Shown here: positions 1-9,323 of the stretch, piece after piece
Numbering within the stretch: position 1 is the stretch's first letter
Layout: every line of letters begins with the position of its first letter
NCBI GenBank assembly: GCA_005879255.1
Contig: VBKY01000142.1
Coordinates: 1-39,269 of the forward strand
Length of the DNA stretch: 39,269 nt
Reading direction: 5' to 3'
From: Deltaproteobacteria bacterium
GTDB lineage: Bacteria; Desulfobacterota_B; Binatia; UBA9968
Made by a program: the position numbers and the translations under genes
Notes under the pieces: generated by a model
What the model was told of the DNA's origin: nothing
What the model saw: only the letters and a program-made list of their open reading frames with translations
Database searches by the model: none

Positions 1-345
1 ATCATCGGCTGCGTCGGAGGATTCTACTTACAGTATTGGGCCTCAGTGATCGATTATCCGCTGAACATCGGCGGGCGTCCTCTCAATAGCTGGCCTATGT
101 TCATTCCGGTAACCTTTGAGCTAACGATCCTCGTGGCCGCACTGTCGGCCGTCCTCGGATTGCTCGCGCTCAACGGTTTGCCGATGCCGTATCATCCCGT
201 TTTCAACGTTGAGCGTTTCCAGATGGCGACGAGAAATCGTTTTTTTCTCTGCATCGAATCTGCCGATCCGAAGTTCGACTATGAAGCGACCCGGCGATTT
301 CTCGAAAGCGTCGCTCCCCAGGGAGTCTATGAAGTTGAACGGTAA
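1..345 (+). CDS. actD: ActD, alternative complex III membrane subunit (5' truncated)
   Basis: The reading frame is open from base 1, so the gene is cut by the window edge. The visible part has two hydrophobic stretches joined by a short loop (IDYPLNIGGRPLNSWPMF), then a cytoplasmic tail with NRFFLCIES and the C-terminal FLESVAPQGVYEV. This is the C-terminal half of a DUF3341 protein, the ActD subunit of the quinol:cytochrome c oxidoreductase ACIII. ActD is a small two-helix membrane subunit without cofactors. actE and actF follow in the expected order, which makes the assignment firm. The 94-bp gap to actE carries a small palindrome. Confidence 0.9.
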   Translation: MIGCVGGFYLQYWASVIDYPLNIGGRPLNSWPMFIPVTFELTILVAALSAVLGLLALNGLPMPYHPVFNVERFQMATRNRFFLCIESADPKFDYEATRRFLESVAPQGVYEVER

Positions 346-374
346 ACTGCCAAAGATCCCCTCTCCTTTGTCCT

Positions 375-393
375 CTCCCCCGCAACGGGGGAG
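375..393. repeat. C-run/G-run hairpin between actD and actE
   Basis: A 7-bp stem (CTCCCCC / GGGGGAG) with a 5-nt loop lies in the only sizeable gap of the respiratory operon. It is flanked by further CCTCTCC and AGGGTGAGGG tracts, giving the look of a dispersed REP-type palindrome rather than a terminator: there is no T-run and the operon continues. Confidence 0.5.
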
Positions 394-439
394 GGAAGGG
401 TGAGGGGGAATTGGAAACAGCAGCGGCTTTGCATTCTTT

Positions 440-1024
440 ATGCGAAACTCACTAAAGCGATGGCTGTGCGTGTTGGTGGCGTTCGCGTTAGCCGCCGTCT
501 TCGGCTGTCAACAAAAGATGGCGGATCAACCCAGATACGAGCCGCTTAGTCGCAGCACCTTTTTCGGCGATGAGCGCGCCGCGAGACCCCTTGTGGAAGG
601 CACTGTGGCCAGAGGAGAGTTGCGCAGCGATGAACACTTCTACACGGGAAAACAGGGAGGGAAGTTAGTCGATACGTTTCCCTTTCCGTTAACACCTTTG
701 ATGCTCGCGCGGGGACAAGAGCGCTTCAACATTTATTGTTCTCCCTGTCATGATCGCGTTGGCACAGGACAGGGGATGATAGTGCGGCGCGGCTATCGCG
801 CGCCGGCTTCGTTTCACATGGATCGTTTGCGCCAGGCGCCCGCCGGCTATTTTTTCGACGTTATGACTAACGGCTTCGGCGCGATGCCGGATTATGCCCA
901 ACAGATCAAGCCTGAAGATCGTTGGGCGATCGTCGCCTATATCCGCGCGCTGCAGCTAAGCCAGAACGCCACTCTCGCCGACGTTCCGGAGGATCAACGT
1001 CAACAACTCGCGATCAAACCATGA
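440..1024 (+). CDS. actE: ActE, mono-heme cytochrome c lipoprotein of alternative complex III
   Basis: 194 residues. A signal peptide ends in a lipobox (AAVFGC, Cys23), so the protein should be lipid-anchored on the periplasmic side. One class I cytochrome c domain follows, with the heme motif C100-S-P-C103-H104 and a likely distal methionine at M149 in GAMPDY. ActE is the ACIII subunit thought to pass electrons from the ActA/ActB core toward the oxidase. The stop codon overlaps the actF start as ATGA, indicating translational coupling. The start at 440 gives a complete Sec/lipoprotein signal (MRNSLKRW). Confidence 0.92.
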   Translation: MRNSLKRWLCVLVAFALAAVFGCQQKMADQPRYEPLSRSTFFGDERAARPLVEGTVARGELRSDEHFYTGKQGGKLVDTFPFPLTPLMLARGQERFNIYCSPCHDRVGTGQGMIVRRGYRAPASFHMDRLRQAPAGYFFDVMTNGFGAMPDYAQQIKPEDRWAIVAYIRALQLSQNATLADVPEDQRQQLAIKP

Positions 1025-2199
1025 ACGATAACAGGTCGCTTATTCGATGGGATCTCATGCAGAAGCGGTCGCTCGCAGTGGGTTTGATTGCCGCGGTGTT
1101 GTGTGCCGGTGGAGCGCTGATCTTTCCGCCGTCATTCTTTCGCGCTTATCTGGGGGCGTATATTTTTTGGATTGGCATTCCGATGGGATGTCTGGCACTA
1201 CTCATGCTGCATCATCTCGTGGGCGGACGATGGGGGTTTATGATCCAACGTGTGTTGGAAGCGGCGATACAAACCCTGCCGCTCATGGCTCTGCTGTTCA
1301 TTCCCCTGTTGTTTGGGCTGTCCGATCTTTATCCCTGGGCGCGAACCGAAGTCGTTGCGGCTGATCCACTGCTGCAACAGAAAGCCGCCTATCTCAATAT
1401 ACCTTTTTTTATTGCGCGCACAGTGGCCTATTTCGCCGTTTGGATCGTCCTGGGACGCTTGCTCGTCACATGGTCACTTCAACAGGACCGCACGGCCGAC
1501 GACGCATTGACCCTGAGACTGCAAAGGCTCAGCGGACCCGGTCTCGTGCTTTATGGGCTGACTGTTACGTTCGCCGCCATCGACTGGATGATGTCACTCG
1601 AGCCCAAGTGGTATTCGACCATCTTTGGAATGATCTTTATGGTGAGCTTCGGACTGGCGGCCTTGGCCGTGGCGATCCTGGCAACGCGATTTTTGGAAAG
1701 TCAGAAGCCTCTCTCCCAGGTGATATCGCCGGACCGTTGGCACGATCTCGGCAACCTTTTGCTCGCTCTGGTAATGTTTTGGGCGTACCTGCAATTTAGC
1801 CAGTTCCTGCTGATCTGGTCGGAAAATCTGGCCGAAGAGATCCCGTGGTATTTACATAGAATCGGCGGTGGTTGGGAGTGGGTTGCGCTCGCCTTGATTC
1901 TTTTTCTCTTTGCATTGCCGTTCATCTTGCTACTCTCGCGGACCACCAAGCGTAGCGCTCGGATGCTGTCTCAGGTTGCCGCGGCGATCCTTTTTATGCA
2001 TTGGTTGGACATTCTCTGGATCGTAGCGCCGTCCTTTTACCCGGCGCGATTCCACCTCCACTGGCTGGATATCGTGGCTCCGGTCGGCATCGGTGGTCTT
2101 TGGCTAGCCGCATTCATTGGCTATTTAAAAGCGCGCTCGTTGCTGCCGCTTCATGATCCGCGCTTTGCGGAAGTGCTGGAACAAGTGCAGGAAGCCTGA
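1021..2199 (+). CDS. actF: ActF, integral membrane subunit of alternative complex III
   Basis: 392 residues counted from the ATG at 1021, which overlaps the actE stop; a longer in-frame start at 922 would lie inside actE and is unlikely. The protein is almost entirely hydrophobic, with about ten membrane segments, including AGGALIFPPSFFRAYLGAY, the loop SLEPKWYSTIFGMIFM and the C-terminal HLHWLDIVAPVGIGGLW. These are hallmarks of ActF, a paralogue of the NrfD-like ActC, which helps form the quinone-facing membrane part of ACIII. It lies between actE and a one-helix protein in a contiguous operon. Confidence 0.92.
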   Translation: MNDNRSLIRWDLMQKRSLAVGLIAAVLCAGGALIFPPSFFRAYLGAYIFWIGIPMGCLALLMLHHLVGGRWGFMIQRVLEAAIQTLPLMALLFIPLLFGLSDLYPWARTEVVAADPLLQQKAAYLNIPFFIARTVAYFAVWIVLGRLLVTWSLQQDRTADDALTLRLQRLSGPGLVLYGLTVTFAAIDWMMSLEPKWYSTIFGMIFMVSFGLAALAVAILATRFLESQKPLSQVISPDRWHDLGNLLLALVMFWAYLQFSQFLLIWSENLAEEIPWYLHRIGGGWEWVALALILFLFALPFILLLSRTTKRSARMLSQVAAAILFMHWLDILWIVAPSFYPARFHLHWLDIVAPVGIGGLWLAAFIGYLKARSLLPLHDPRFAEVLEQVQEA

Positions 2200-2201
2200 A
2201 C

Positions 2202-2615
2202 ATGGCGGAATCCGATCTTCACCGCGAGCCCAGAACTGATTTGCAGGCCAGCTACGAGCTAAGCGACCTCAGACCAGGTTACATCGCTTTTTTCGGCATT
2301 GGCCTCTCGGTCGTCCTCGTTATCTCGGTGGTCATAGCGTCCTTGATAGTTCATTACAAAACGGTTCAGCACGCCAGGCAAGACACCCCAATCCCACGAT
2401 TGGCCCAAGAGCGTGAAGCGACTCCTGGGCCGCGCTTGCAGGTCGATGCCCACAGTGAACTGCGCCAGATGCGGGCGGCGGAAGATGCCGCGCTCAACAA
2501 TTACGGGTGGGTCGATAAGAATGCCGGCATCGTAAGAATCCCCGTAGACCAGGCGATGGAGGTTCTGGCGAAGAAAGGCTTGCCTGCACGGAAGCAGGAA
2601 GAAAAGGCGCGATGA
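2202..2615 (+). CDS. One-helix membrane protein of the ACIII/oxidase operon
   Basis: 137 residues with a single strong membrane segment at about residues 28-49 (YIAFFGIGLSVVLVISVVIA). A proline-rich linker follows, then a periplasmic tail with LNNYGWVDKNAGIVRIPVDQ and AMEVLAKKGLP. I recognise this YGWVD...IPxDxAM pattern from hypothetical proteins encoded beside ACIII or caa3 genes, but know no assigned function. The gene starts 2 nt after actF and ends in an ATGA overlap with the SCO gene. Position and tail suggest an accessory subunit or assembly partner of the ACIII-caa3 supercomplex, which is inference. Confidence 0.7.
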   Translation: MAESDLHREPRTDLQASYELSDLRPGYIAFFGIGLSVVLVISVVIASLIVHYKTVQHARQDTPIPRLAQEREATPGPRLQVDAHSELRQMRAAEDAALNNYGWVDKNAGIVRIPVDQAMEVLAKKGLPARKQEEKAR

Positions 2616-3493
2616 TGTGGTTTTCATCGTCATTGCCGCGCACGATCAGCGTAGGGGCGGGTTTTAAACCCGCCCCTACCAGCCGGAATGACATTTTCCT
2701 TGCTCTCGTTTTTGTCTTCAGCCTCTTCTGGGTATCGCCGTTGTTTGCCCACGACGACCGCCCCGTTGCTCTGCGAAATGTCGATCTGGAACAGAAACTG
2801 AGCGCGCAGGTTCCGTTGGACGTGGAATTTCGCGATGAGGCAGGAAGAACGGTAACCCTCAAGGATTACTTTGGCCGCCGGCCATTGATTCTGTCTCTTG
2901 TTTATTACAGCTGTCAGGATCTCTGCCCGTTGACCCTGGACGGCCTGGTCCGAGGCATGCGGCCGCTCTCTTTCAATATCGGCGATCAGTTCGATGTGCT
3001 TACCGTGAGCTTCGATCCCCGCGATACATCGGCCCTGGCAGCGGCAAAAAAAAGCGACTTCGTCAAACAATATTCACGGCCGGGCGCGGAAAAGGGTTGG
3101 CACTTTTTGACCGGGGACGAAACGGCCATCCGACGCCTAACCGAAGCCGTGGGCTTTCGTTATAATTATGAGAGCGAGAACGACCGCTTTGGGCACGCTA
3201 CCGGCATCATACTTTTGACGCCGGACGGTAAGATCGCCCGCTACTTCTACGGCATCGAATTTTCGCCCCGGGATTTGCGTCTGGGCCTGATCGAGGCCTC
3301 TGCTAAAAAGATCGCTTCGCCCATCGATCAGCTTTTACTCTTCTGCTATCACTACGACCCTGCGACAGGAAAGTACAGTCTCCTCGTGACGAATATCGTC
3401 CGCCTCGCGGGAATCGCTACCGTCTTGGCTCTTGTCATTTTCATCGCCGTCATGCTCCGGCGGGATCGAAACCGTAAACTGCAGCCCGGTTAG
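2612..3493 (+). CDS. SCO1/SenC-family copper chaperone for the CuA site
   Basis: 293 residues. A thioredoxin-like SCO domain carries the copper-binding cysteines C101-x3-C105 (YYSCQDLCP) and histidine H195 (FGHATG). A C-terminal membrane helix (about 264-283) follows the conserved segment LLLFCYHYDPATGKYS. SCO proteins load copper into the CuA centre of cytochrome oxidase subunit II, encoded next. The first 25 residues are unusual: codons 13-24 come from a palindromic repeat (2651-2679) and read VGAGFKPAPT, ahead of the real hydrophobic signal segment (DIFLALVFVFSLFW). No ATG, GTG or TTG in frame lies between repeat and signal, so the repeat-encoded residues appear to be translated. Confidence 0.9.
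   Translation: MMWFSSSLPRTISVGAGFKPAPTSRNDIFLALVFVFSLFWVSPLFAHDDRPVALRNVDLEQKLSAQVPLDVEFRDEAGRTVTLKDYFGRRPLILSLVYYSCQDLCPLTLDGLVRGMRPLSFNIGDQFDVLTVSFDPRDTSALAAAKKSDFVKQYSRPGAEKGWHFLTGDETAIRRLTEAVGFRYNYESENDRFGHATGIILLTPDGKIARYFYGIEFSPRDLRLGLIEASAKKIASPIDQLLLFCYHYDPATGKYSLLVTNIVRLAGIATVLALVIFIAVMLRRDRNRKLQPG
2651..2679. repeat. Perfect 14-bp palindrome inside the SCO gene
   Basis: GTAGGGGCGGGTTT, one T, then its exact reverse complement. It is the same family as the palindromes at 13109-13136 and 37525-37557. Here it is in frame within the N-terminus of the SCO protein, and the following bases (CCGGAATGAC) resemble the end of the other repeat family at 12112 and 23893. Confidence 0.85.
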
Positions 3494-3506
3494 AAAACTT
3501 CAACCC

Positions 3507-4460
3507 ATGAATCTTGGTTTCCCTTTGTTCCCGGAACAAGCGTCAACCATGGCGCCAAGAGTGGATGCGCTCTTTTATTTTCTCGTCGCGGTGACAGGCT
3601 TTTTTGTTGCGTTGATTTTTTTCATGATTGTCATCTTCGCGGTCAAATATCGCCGGCGCTCGGAGGATGAACGGCCGGGACCCATTGAGGGAAACTTCTG
3701 GCTCGAAATCCTTTGGTCCGCCATCCCGCTCGGTTTGACGATGGTCATGTTTGTCTGGGGGGCGATCATTTACTTTGACATTTATAATCCACCGAACGAC
3801 GCCCTCGAGATCAGCATCGTCGGAAGGCAGTGGATGTGGAAGGCCCAGCATGCTGAGGGGCAAAGAGAGATCAACGAGTTCCATGTGCCGGTGGGGCAGG
3901 CCGTGAAATTGACGATGACATCGGAAGACGTCATCCACGATGTTTTTCTCCCGGCTTTTCGCATCAAGCAAGACGTTCTTCCCGGGCGTTATACGACGCT
4001 ATGGTTCCAGGCGACCAAAGCGGGAGAGTATCCTTTGTTGTGCTCGCAATACTGTGGCACGCAGCATTCAGGGATGGTCGGGCGGGTGGTGGTTTTGGAG
4101 CCGGCCGAGTTTGAAAAATGGTTGAGCGGCGGCGCGACGGGCATGTCCATGGTGGATCTGGGCGAACGTCTCTTTCAGAGGTTCGGTTGCAACACATGCC
4201 ATCGAGTCGGCGGAACCAGCCAAGGTCCTTCCCTTGTGGGACTCTTCGGGAAAACCGTGCAACTCCAAGGGGGGAAGACGGTGGCCGCAAATGAGGATTA
4301 CATCCGCGAATCTATCCTCGATCCTCGGGCGAAAGTCGTTGCCGGTTATCAGCCGATCATGCCGACGTTTAAAGGCTTGATTAGTGAAGAGGGGATCCTC
4401 CAGCTCATTGCCTACATCAAATCCTTGCACACGGTAGAAAGGAAAGCATCGCAAAAATGA
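3507..4460 (+). CDS. coxB: Cytochrome c oxidase subunit II fused to cytochrome c (caa3 type)
   Basis: 317 residues from the ATG at 3507; an upstream in-frame start at 3432 would overlap the SCO gene by 60 bp and add no signal. Two N-terminal membrane helices (about 23-46 and 69-91) precede the CuA cupredoxin domain, with ligands H144, C179, C183, H187 and M190 ([12 protein letters not shown]). A cytochrome c domain is fused behind, with C228-N-T-C231-H232 and a likely distal Met285 (QPIMPTF). Gln181 replaces the Glu found in classical subunit II, as is common in caa3 enzymes. The gene overlaps coxA by 4 bp. It receives electrons from ACIII and passes them to CuA. Confidence 0.95.
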   Translation: MNLGFPLFPEQASTMAPRVDALFYFLVAVTGFFVALIFFMIVIFAVKYRRRSEDERPGPIEGNFWLEILWSAIPLGLTMVMFVWGAIIYFDIYNPPNDALEISIVGRQWMWKAQHAEGQREINEFHVPVGQAVKLTMTSEDVIHDVFLPAFRIKQDVLPGRYTTLWFQATKAGEYPLLCSQYCGTQHSGMVGRVVVLEPAEFEKWLSGGATGMSMVDLGERLFQRFGCNTCHRVGGTSQGPSLVGLFGKTVQLQGGKTVAANEDYIRESILDPRAKVVAGYQPIMPTFKGLISEEGILQLIAYIKSLHTVERKASQK

Positions 4461-6097
4461 ACGTGTCTGAAATCGAGCGTCGCGAGCATTATCTAAACGT
4501 GAACTATGGTATCCGATCGTGGCTGTTGACAACGGATCATAAACGCATCGCCTGGCTCTATCTTCTATCCGTGACTCTGTTCTTTTTCATCGGCGGTTTT
4601 TTCGCCACCCTGATCCGCCTGGAGTTGCTGACGCCGCAAGGGGACCTGGTCCAGGCGGAGACTTACAACAAGTTATTTAGCATGCATGGCATCACCATGG
4701 TCTGGTTCTTTCTGATCCCGTCGATCCCGGCGGTGTTGGGGAATTTTCTCGTGCCGATGATGATCGGCGCCCGGGATCTTGCGTTTCCTCGTCTCAATCT
4801 CGCCAGCTGGTATATTTTTATTCTCGGGGGCCTGTTTACTGTGGCTGCCGCGGCGGCCGGTGGAGTTGACACGGGCTGGACTTTTTATACGCCGTACAGC
4901 AGCATCTATTCCAACACCCACGTCGCGTTGACCATTGTCGGAATCTTTATCACCGGCTTCTCTTCGATTCTGACGGGGCTCAATTTCATCGTTACCATCC
5001 ACAAGATGCGCGCGCCCGGCCTGACCTGGTTTCGTCTTCCGCTGTTTATCTGGGCGCATTACGCCAGCAGCATCATATTGCTCCTGGGCACGCCGGTCCT
5101 TGCCATCGCGCTGACGCTCGTCGGGCTGGAGCGGATTTTCCATCTAGGAATTTTCGACCCCGCGCTAGGTGGCGATCCGCTGTTGTTTCAGCATCTGTTC
5201 TGGTTTTATTCGCACCCAGCGGTTTACATCATGATCCTGCCGGCGATGGGTGTCGTGAGCGAGCTCATCGCTTGTTTTTCGCGCAAACGGATTTTCGGTT
5301 ACAGCGTTGTTGCTTTCGCCAGCATTGGCATCGCGGTGATCGGCTTCTTGGTCTGGGGACACCATATGTTTGTCTCCGGACAATCGGTTCATGCGGGAAT
5401 GGTATTCTCGTTCCTGAGCATGGTCGTCGCTATCCCGTCGGCGATCAAAGTCTTCAACTGGACCGCCACTCTTTACAAAGGGTCCATCTCCTACGATGCA
5501 CCGATGCTCTACGCGTTGGGCTTTATCGGTCTCTTCACCATCGGCGGACTGACGGGTTTATTTCTTGCCAGCTTGGGCATCGATGTCCATGTGCACGATA
5601 CCTATTTCGTGATCGCCCATTTTCATTACATTATGGTCGGAGGATCGGTGATGGGCTACTTGGGAGGCATTCATTTCTGGTGGCCCAAGATGACCGGTCG
5701 AAGATATCCCGAAGGCTGGGCCAGACTGGCAGCGCTGATTATCTTCATCGGTTTCAATCTGACCTTCTTTCCGCAATTCGTCCTTGGCTATATCGGGATG
5801 CCGCGCCGCTACCACGTCTATCCGCCGGAGTTTCAAGTGTTGAATGTCATGTCGACTGCGGGTGCCTCGATTCTGGCCGTCGGCTATCTGCTGCCGTTGA
5901 CCTATCTGATTTGGTCTTTACGCTACGGCGCCATTGCCGGGAGAAATCCGTGGGGCGCCAGAGGTCTCGAATGGCAAACTCCGTCGCCGCCTCCGACGGA
6001 AAACTTTGAACGAACGCCGATAGTGACCGAAGGGGCTTACGCTTACGAAAAGGATCCCGAAGAGGTTTACTCATTGGGGAAACCGGCCCATGTCTAA
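4457..6097 (+). CDS. coxA: Cytochrome c oxidase subunit I (A2-type heme-copper oxidase)
   Basis: 546 residues, twelve membrane helices. Heme a ligand H77 (SMHG), CuB ligands H253, H302 and H303 (VWGHHMF), heme ligands H388 and H390 (AHFHY), and the His-Tyr cross-link tyrosine Y257 are all present. Helix VI reads YSHPAVY instead of HPEVY: the D-channel glutamate is missing and the Tyr-Ser pair of the A2 subfamily takes its place, as in Thermus and Rhodothermus caa3 oxidases. The K-channel lysine (K331 in IKVFNW) is kept. It reduces O2 to water while pumping protons. The start overlaps coxB by 4 bp and the stop overlaps coxC by 8 bp. Confidence 0.97.
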   Translation: MNVSEIERREHYLNVNYGIRSWLLTTDHKRIAWLYLLSVTLFFFIGGFFATLIRLELLTPQGDLVQAETYNKLFSMHGITMVWFFLIPSIPAVLGNFLVPMMIGARDLAFPRLNLASWYIFILGGLFTVAAAAAGGVDTGWTFYTPYSSIYSNTHVALTIVGIFITGFSSILTGLNFIVTIHKMRAPGLTWFRLPLFIWAHYASSIILLLGTPVLAIALTLVGLERIFHLGIFDPALGGDPLLFQHLFWFYSHPAVYIMILPAMGVVSELIACFSRKRIFGYSVVAFASIGIAVIGFLVWGHHMFVSGQSVHAGMVFSFLSMVVAIPSAIKVFNWTATLYKGSISYDAPMLYALGFIGLFTIGGLTGLFLASLGIDVHVHDTYFVIAHFHYIMVGGSVMGYLGGIHFWWPKMTGRRYPEGWARLAALIIFIGFNLTFFPQFVLGYIGMPRRYHVYPPEFQVLNVMSTAGASILAVGYLLPLTYLIWSLRYGAIAGRNPWGARGLEWQTPSPPPTENFERTPIVTEGAYAYEKDPEEVYSLGKPAHV

Positions 6098-6737
6098 GGT
6101 AGAATCATTCCAAGCGCATCACTTCGACGATGTCGAGCAACAGCACGAGGCCTCGTGGCTCGGCATGTGGGTATTTCTCGCAACCGAGGTCATGTTTTTC
6201 GGCGGTATGTTTGCAGGATACTTCGTTTACCGACACTGGTACCTGCAGGCGTTTGCGGAGGCGAGCAATCAGTTGGACGTCCTGTTGGGCGGCATCAACA
6301 CGGCGGTGCTGATTTGCAGCAGCTTCACCATGGCTCTGGCGGTTCACAGCGCGGAGGCCAACAAACGGAACGTATTGATCGTCTTCCTGGTTTTGACCAT
6401 GGTTTTAGGAACGGTGTTCCTCGGTATCAAGTTTTTCGAATATCACTCGAAGTTCGTAGAGCATCTCGTGCCGGGCAGCGCTTTCGCGTTTCCGGGGCCG
6501 TTTGAGCGCCAGGCGGAAATCTTCTTTTCGTTTTATTTCGCCATGACGGGGATGCATGCCGTGCACATGATTATCGGCATCGGATTGTTGACGGCGCTCG
6601 TTTTGAAGGCGAAGCGGGGCAGATTTTCGGCCGCCTATCATACCCCTGTCGAGCTGACGGGTCTTTATTGGCATTTCGTCGACATCGTGTGGATTTTTCT
6701 CTTCCCTTTACTTTATTTACTGGGACGCCACCAATGA
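6090..6737 (+). CDS. coxC: Cytochrome c oxidase subunit III
   Basis: 215 residues, the short five-helix form typical of caa3 oxidases. It starts with the conserved [19 protein letters not shown], holding the subunit III glutamate in helix III-like position, and ends with the signature [20 protein letters not shown]. Subunit III stabilises the oxidase and its proton uptake. The gene overlaps coxA by 8 bp and coxD by 4 bp (ATGA), so the four subunits are translationally coupled. Confidence 0.95.
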   Translation: MSKVESFQAHHFDDVEQQHEASWLGMWVFLATEVMFFGGMFAGYFVYRHWYLQAFAEASNQLDVLLGGINTAVLICSSFTMALAVHSAEANKRNVLIVFLVLTMVLGTVFLGIKFFEYHSKFVEHLVPGSAFAFPGPFERQAEIFFSFYFAMTGMHAVHMIIGIGLLTALVLKAKRGRFSAAYHTPVELTGLYWHFVDIVWIFLFPLLYLLGRHQ

Positions 6738-7066
6738 AATCCGAACCTCATGTTTCCATAAGAACGTACGCTCTCGTTTTCCTCGCCCTGCTTGTACTTA
6801 CAGGACTTACCACCGCCATCGCGTTCTTGGATCTCGGCGGGAGCATAAACACGATGGTCGCCCTCGCGATCGCGGTGGGCAAAGCATTGTTGGTCATTCT
6901 CTACTTCATGCACGTCCGCTACAGCGATCGTCTCACCTGGGTGTTCGCAGCTGCAGGATTTTTTTGGTTGCTGATTTTAGTCGGCGGCACCATGGACGAT
7001 GTGCTGACGCGCCCGTCGCTGTCCGCTAACACAAAAAGCGCGTCTACACAGTCTCAGCCAAGATGA
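6734..7066 (+). CDS. coxD: Cytochrome c oxidase subunit IV (prokaryotic type)
   Basis: 110 residues from the ATG at 6734, which overlaps the coxC stop as ATGA; the longer in-frame start at 6668 would lie within coxC. Three membrane segments and the family signature GKALLVILYFMHVRYSDR identify the small prokaryotic subunit IV (COX4_pro). It is the last gene of the operon. No convincing terminator hairpin is visible in the 274 bp that follow, which contain an AT-rich stretch near 7195-7215. Confidence 0.92.
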   Translation: MKSEPHVSIRTYALVFLALLVLTGLTTAIAFLDLGGSINTMVALAIAVGKALLVILYFMHVRYSDRLTWVFAAAGFFWLLILVGGTMDDVLTRPSLSANTKSASTQSQPR

Positions 7067-7340
7067 CGCCGCAATTTAGCCCGAGTATCCAGTCGTGAAC
7101 GATAACGTTGATTTGCAGTAATGTGCGAATACACTCCGATTGGGCGGCACACAATCATTGATCGCCGAAACGATCTCTGTTAACGAACGTGTGGTTGATA
7201 AAATTATATTATTGGAAAAGAGATGCATTGGGCTCTTGAACGCCTGAGCGATCATGTAGGCCGTGGTCACCCTAAGATGAACGCCAGCGGAAGAACGCTA
7301 GAGCGGTGGACAAGAAATGAAGGTGATAGACTAATCATCA

Positions 7341-8072
7341 ATGGGCGCCGATCAAATTGAAACAACGCCGCGCTTGCTTTCGGTGGTGAGCTACAACATT
7401 CACCAATGCGTCGGCTCTGACCGGCGCCGGGACGCCACCCGCATCGCCGCTATCTTAAAAGAGCTCAATGCCGATATCATCGGTCTCCAAGAGGTGCATT
7501 CCGCTCACGATGGTACTTTTGAGGCCTATCAGATGCGATATCTGGCCGAAACCACCGGATACCACGTCGTCAGCGGCCCGAATGTCACGAAGACCAACAG
7601 CGAATATGGCAATGTCTTATTGACGCGTCACTCCGTGGTTCGCGTCAGTCGGCTCGACCTGAGCGTTCCCGGACGCGAGGCGCGCGGCGCCATTGACGCG
7701 GATATTGCTATTGGCAATCATGTCGTCCGGGTGATCGTTTCCCATCTCGGTTTACGCGCGCGCGAGCGGCGCTATCAAACCAAGCGGCTGCTGGGACTTC
7801 TCGGGCAGGAGAAGACTTCGCCGATCGTCGCGCTGCTCGATATTAACGAATGGTTTCCTCTCGGCGCGCCGATTCTTCGTTTCAATCAAGAATTCGGCAA
7901 GTCTCCATGCTTTCGCAGCTTTCCGTCTTTTTTTCCGCTGTTTTCTCTCGATCGCGTCTGGGTCAAACCATTTGCGGCGTTGGTCAAGGTGCAACCCTAC
8001 ATCACGCCCGTCACCCGCGTCGCTTCAGACCATCTGCCGCTGGTAGCAACGATCGATATCGAGCGCTTTTAG
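7341..8072 (+). CDS. Endonuclease/exonuclease/phosphatase (EEP) family protein
   Basis: 243 residues with the EEP fold signature: VVSYNIHQCVGSD at the N-terminus, metal-binding Glu in IIGLQEVHS, the central VIVSHLGL, and C-terminal ASDHLPLVA with the catalytic Asp-His. The usual GDFN is replaced by LLDINEW. Family members hydrolyse phosphodiesters in DNA, phosphoinositides or lipids; the substrate cannot be told from sequence. There is no signal peptide. Such genes often accompany phospholipase D or cardiolipin synthase genes, and one lies at 22.2 kb. It converges on the topoisomerase gene with a 16-bp gap. Confidence 0.82.
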   Translation: MGADQIETTPRLLSVVSYNIHQCVGSDRRRDATRIAAILKELNADIIGLQEVHSAHDGTFEAYQMRYLAETTGYHVVSGPNVTKTNSEYGNVLLTRHSVVRVSRLDLSVPGREARGAIDADIAIGNHVVRVIVSHLGLRARERRYQTKRLLGLLGQEKTSPIVALLDINEWFPLGAPILRFNQEFGKSPCFRSFPSFFPLFSLDRVWVKPFAALVKVQPYITPVTRVASDHLPLVATIDIERF

Positions 8073-8088
8073 TTTCCTTGTCTACGAA

Positions 8089-9300
8089 TCACGCGCTCTT
8101 TGCGCCTCGCAGCGATTGTTTGAGTTGCTTCTTCAGGTTCGATTTGGTACGCCGCTCGTTGCCGATTGCTAGCTTGCGATTGAGCAGCGCCAACACGGCG
8201 GCTTCTTCGGTGGCCAGCGCGTCTCCCGAGTCCCTCGCCTTTTTTGCCCGTCGCGTCAACAGCTGAAACAAAGAGCCGTCTGTGTAAGCGTCGATCACCG
8301 CCGGGTGGATATAACAATTGCGACACACAGCTTTGGTATTGCCCAATCTTTTGGCGACGACTTCGACGGCTTGTACGATATTTTTTTTGAGCGGCGCTTT
8401 CTCGTCGCCGCTGTGAAATTCGCCCAGCGCCCGCGCGGCGAGCACGGTCCCTGCCCAGGTGCGGAAGTCCTTGGTGCTAAATTCTTCTCCCGCGATCTGC
8501 CGCAAGTAATCGTTTACATCCGCCGAATCGATCGTGTAACGCGCGCCGTCTTCGCCGATGTACTGGAACAGCTCGTGTCCCGGTAGGTCCTGGCACTGTT
8601 TGATAATCCTGGCCAGCCGCCGGTCGGTCAAATCGAGCGCGTGTTGCACGCCGCTCTTGCCGCGAAACTCGAAACGGATGCTCGAGCCCGCGACATTGAC
8701 GTGACGGCTGCGTAGGGTCGCAAGCCCGAATGAGTTGTTCTGACGCGCGTACTCTGTATTGCCAACGCGAATCAAGCTGGTCTCCAAAAGGCGGACCACC
8801 GTGGCGAGTACTTTCTCACGTGGCAGCCCGGCCAAGGCGAGATCTTGCGCCACCTTGTCGCGAATGGCCGGCAGTTTTTTGGCAAACGCCAGCATCCGTT
8901 CGTATTTGGTTTCGTCCCTGACTTCGCGCCAACGCGGATGATAGCGATGTTGCTTTCTTCCCCTCGCGTCTCTTCCGGTCGCTTGGAGATGCCCGTGCCC
9001 TAGCGGGCAAATCCACACATCGCGCCACGCCGGCGGAATAGCGAGTGACTTAAAGCGCTGCAGTTCATCAGCGTCGCGGACGATCTTGCCGTCCGCCGTT
9101 ATATACACGAAACCCTTGCCGCGCTTACGCCGCCTGATGCCAGGCATATTATCGGTGACATAACGCAGCCGCCCGGCCTTCGCCGACTCCATCGAATCCG
9201 CCAATCGAGCGGCCAAAAGCGCATCTTTTCCTCGCGCCGCTGACTCTGCACTGGTCACCGCTGTTTTCATTGCTCGAACGCGCACCGCTGGCTCAGTCAT
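8089..9300 (-). CDS. DNA topoisomerase IB (poxvirus-like)
   Basis: 403 residues. The N-terminal domain carries the conserved RRRKRGKGFVYI and AIPPAWRDVWICPLGHGHLQ. The catalytic domain shows R170 (VVRLLE), K215 (FRGKSG), R280 (KDFRTW) and the nucleophile Y330 in CRNCYIHPAVI. It relaxes supercoils by nicking one strand through a 3'-phosphotyrosine link. The C-terminus is lysine/arginine-rich. The start at 9300 is one choice; Met11 (9270) is an alternative. It lies 23 nt downstream of a small membrane-protein gene on the same strand, so both may be read from the sigma-54-like promoter at 9663-9678. Confidence 0.92.
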   Translation of the reverse strand: MTEPAVRVRAMKTAVTSAESAARGKDALLAARLADSMESAKAGRLRYVTDNMPGIRRRKRGKGFVYITADGKIVRDADELQRFKSLAIPPAWRDVWICPLGHGHLQATGRDARGRKQHRYHPRWREVRDETKYERMLAFAKKLPAIRDKVAQDLALAGLPREKVLATVVRLLETSLIRVGNTEYARQNNSFGLATLRSRHVNVAGSSIRFEFRGKSGVQHALDLTDRRLARIIKQCQDLPGHELFQYIGEDGARYTIDSADVNDYLRQIAGEEFSTKDFRTWAGTVLAARALGEFHSGDEKAPLKKNIVQAVEVVAKRLGNTKAVCRNCYIHPAVIDAYTDGSLFQLLTRRAKKARDSGDALATEEAAVLALLNRKLAIGNERRTKSNLKKQLKQSLRGAKSA

Positions 9301-9323
9301 CGGCTTTCTTTGCCGTGGTCGCG

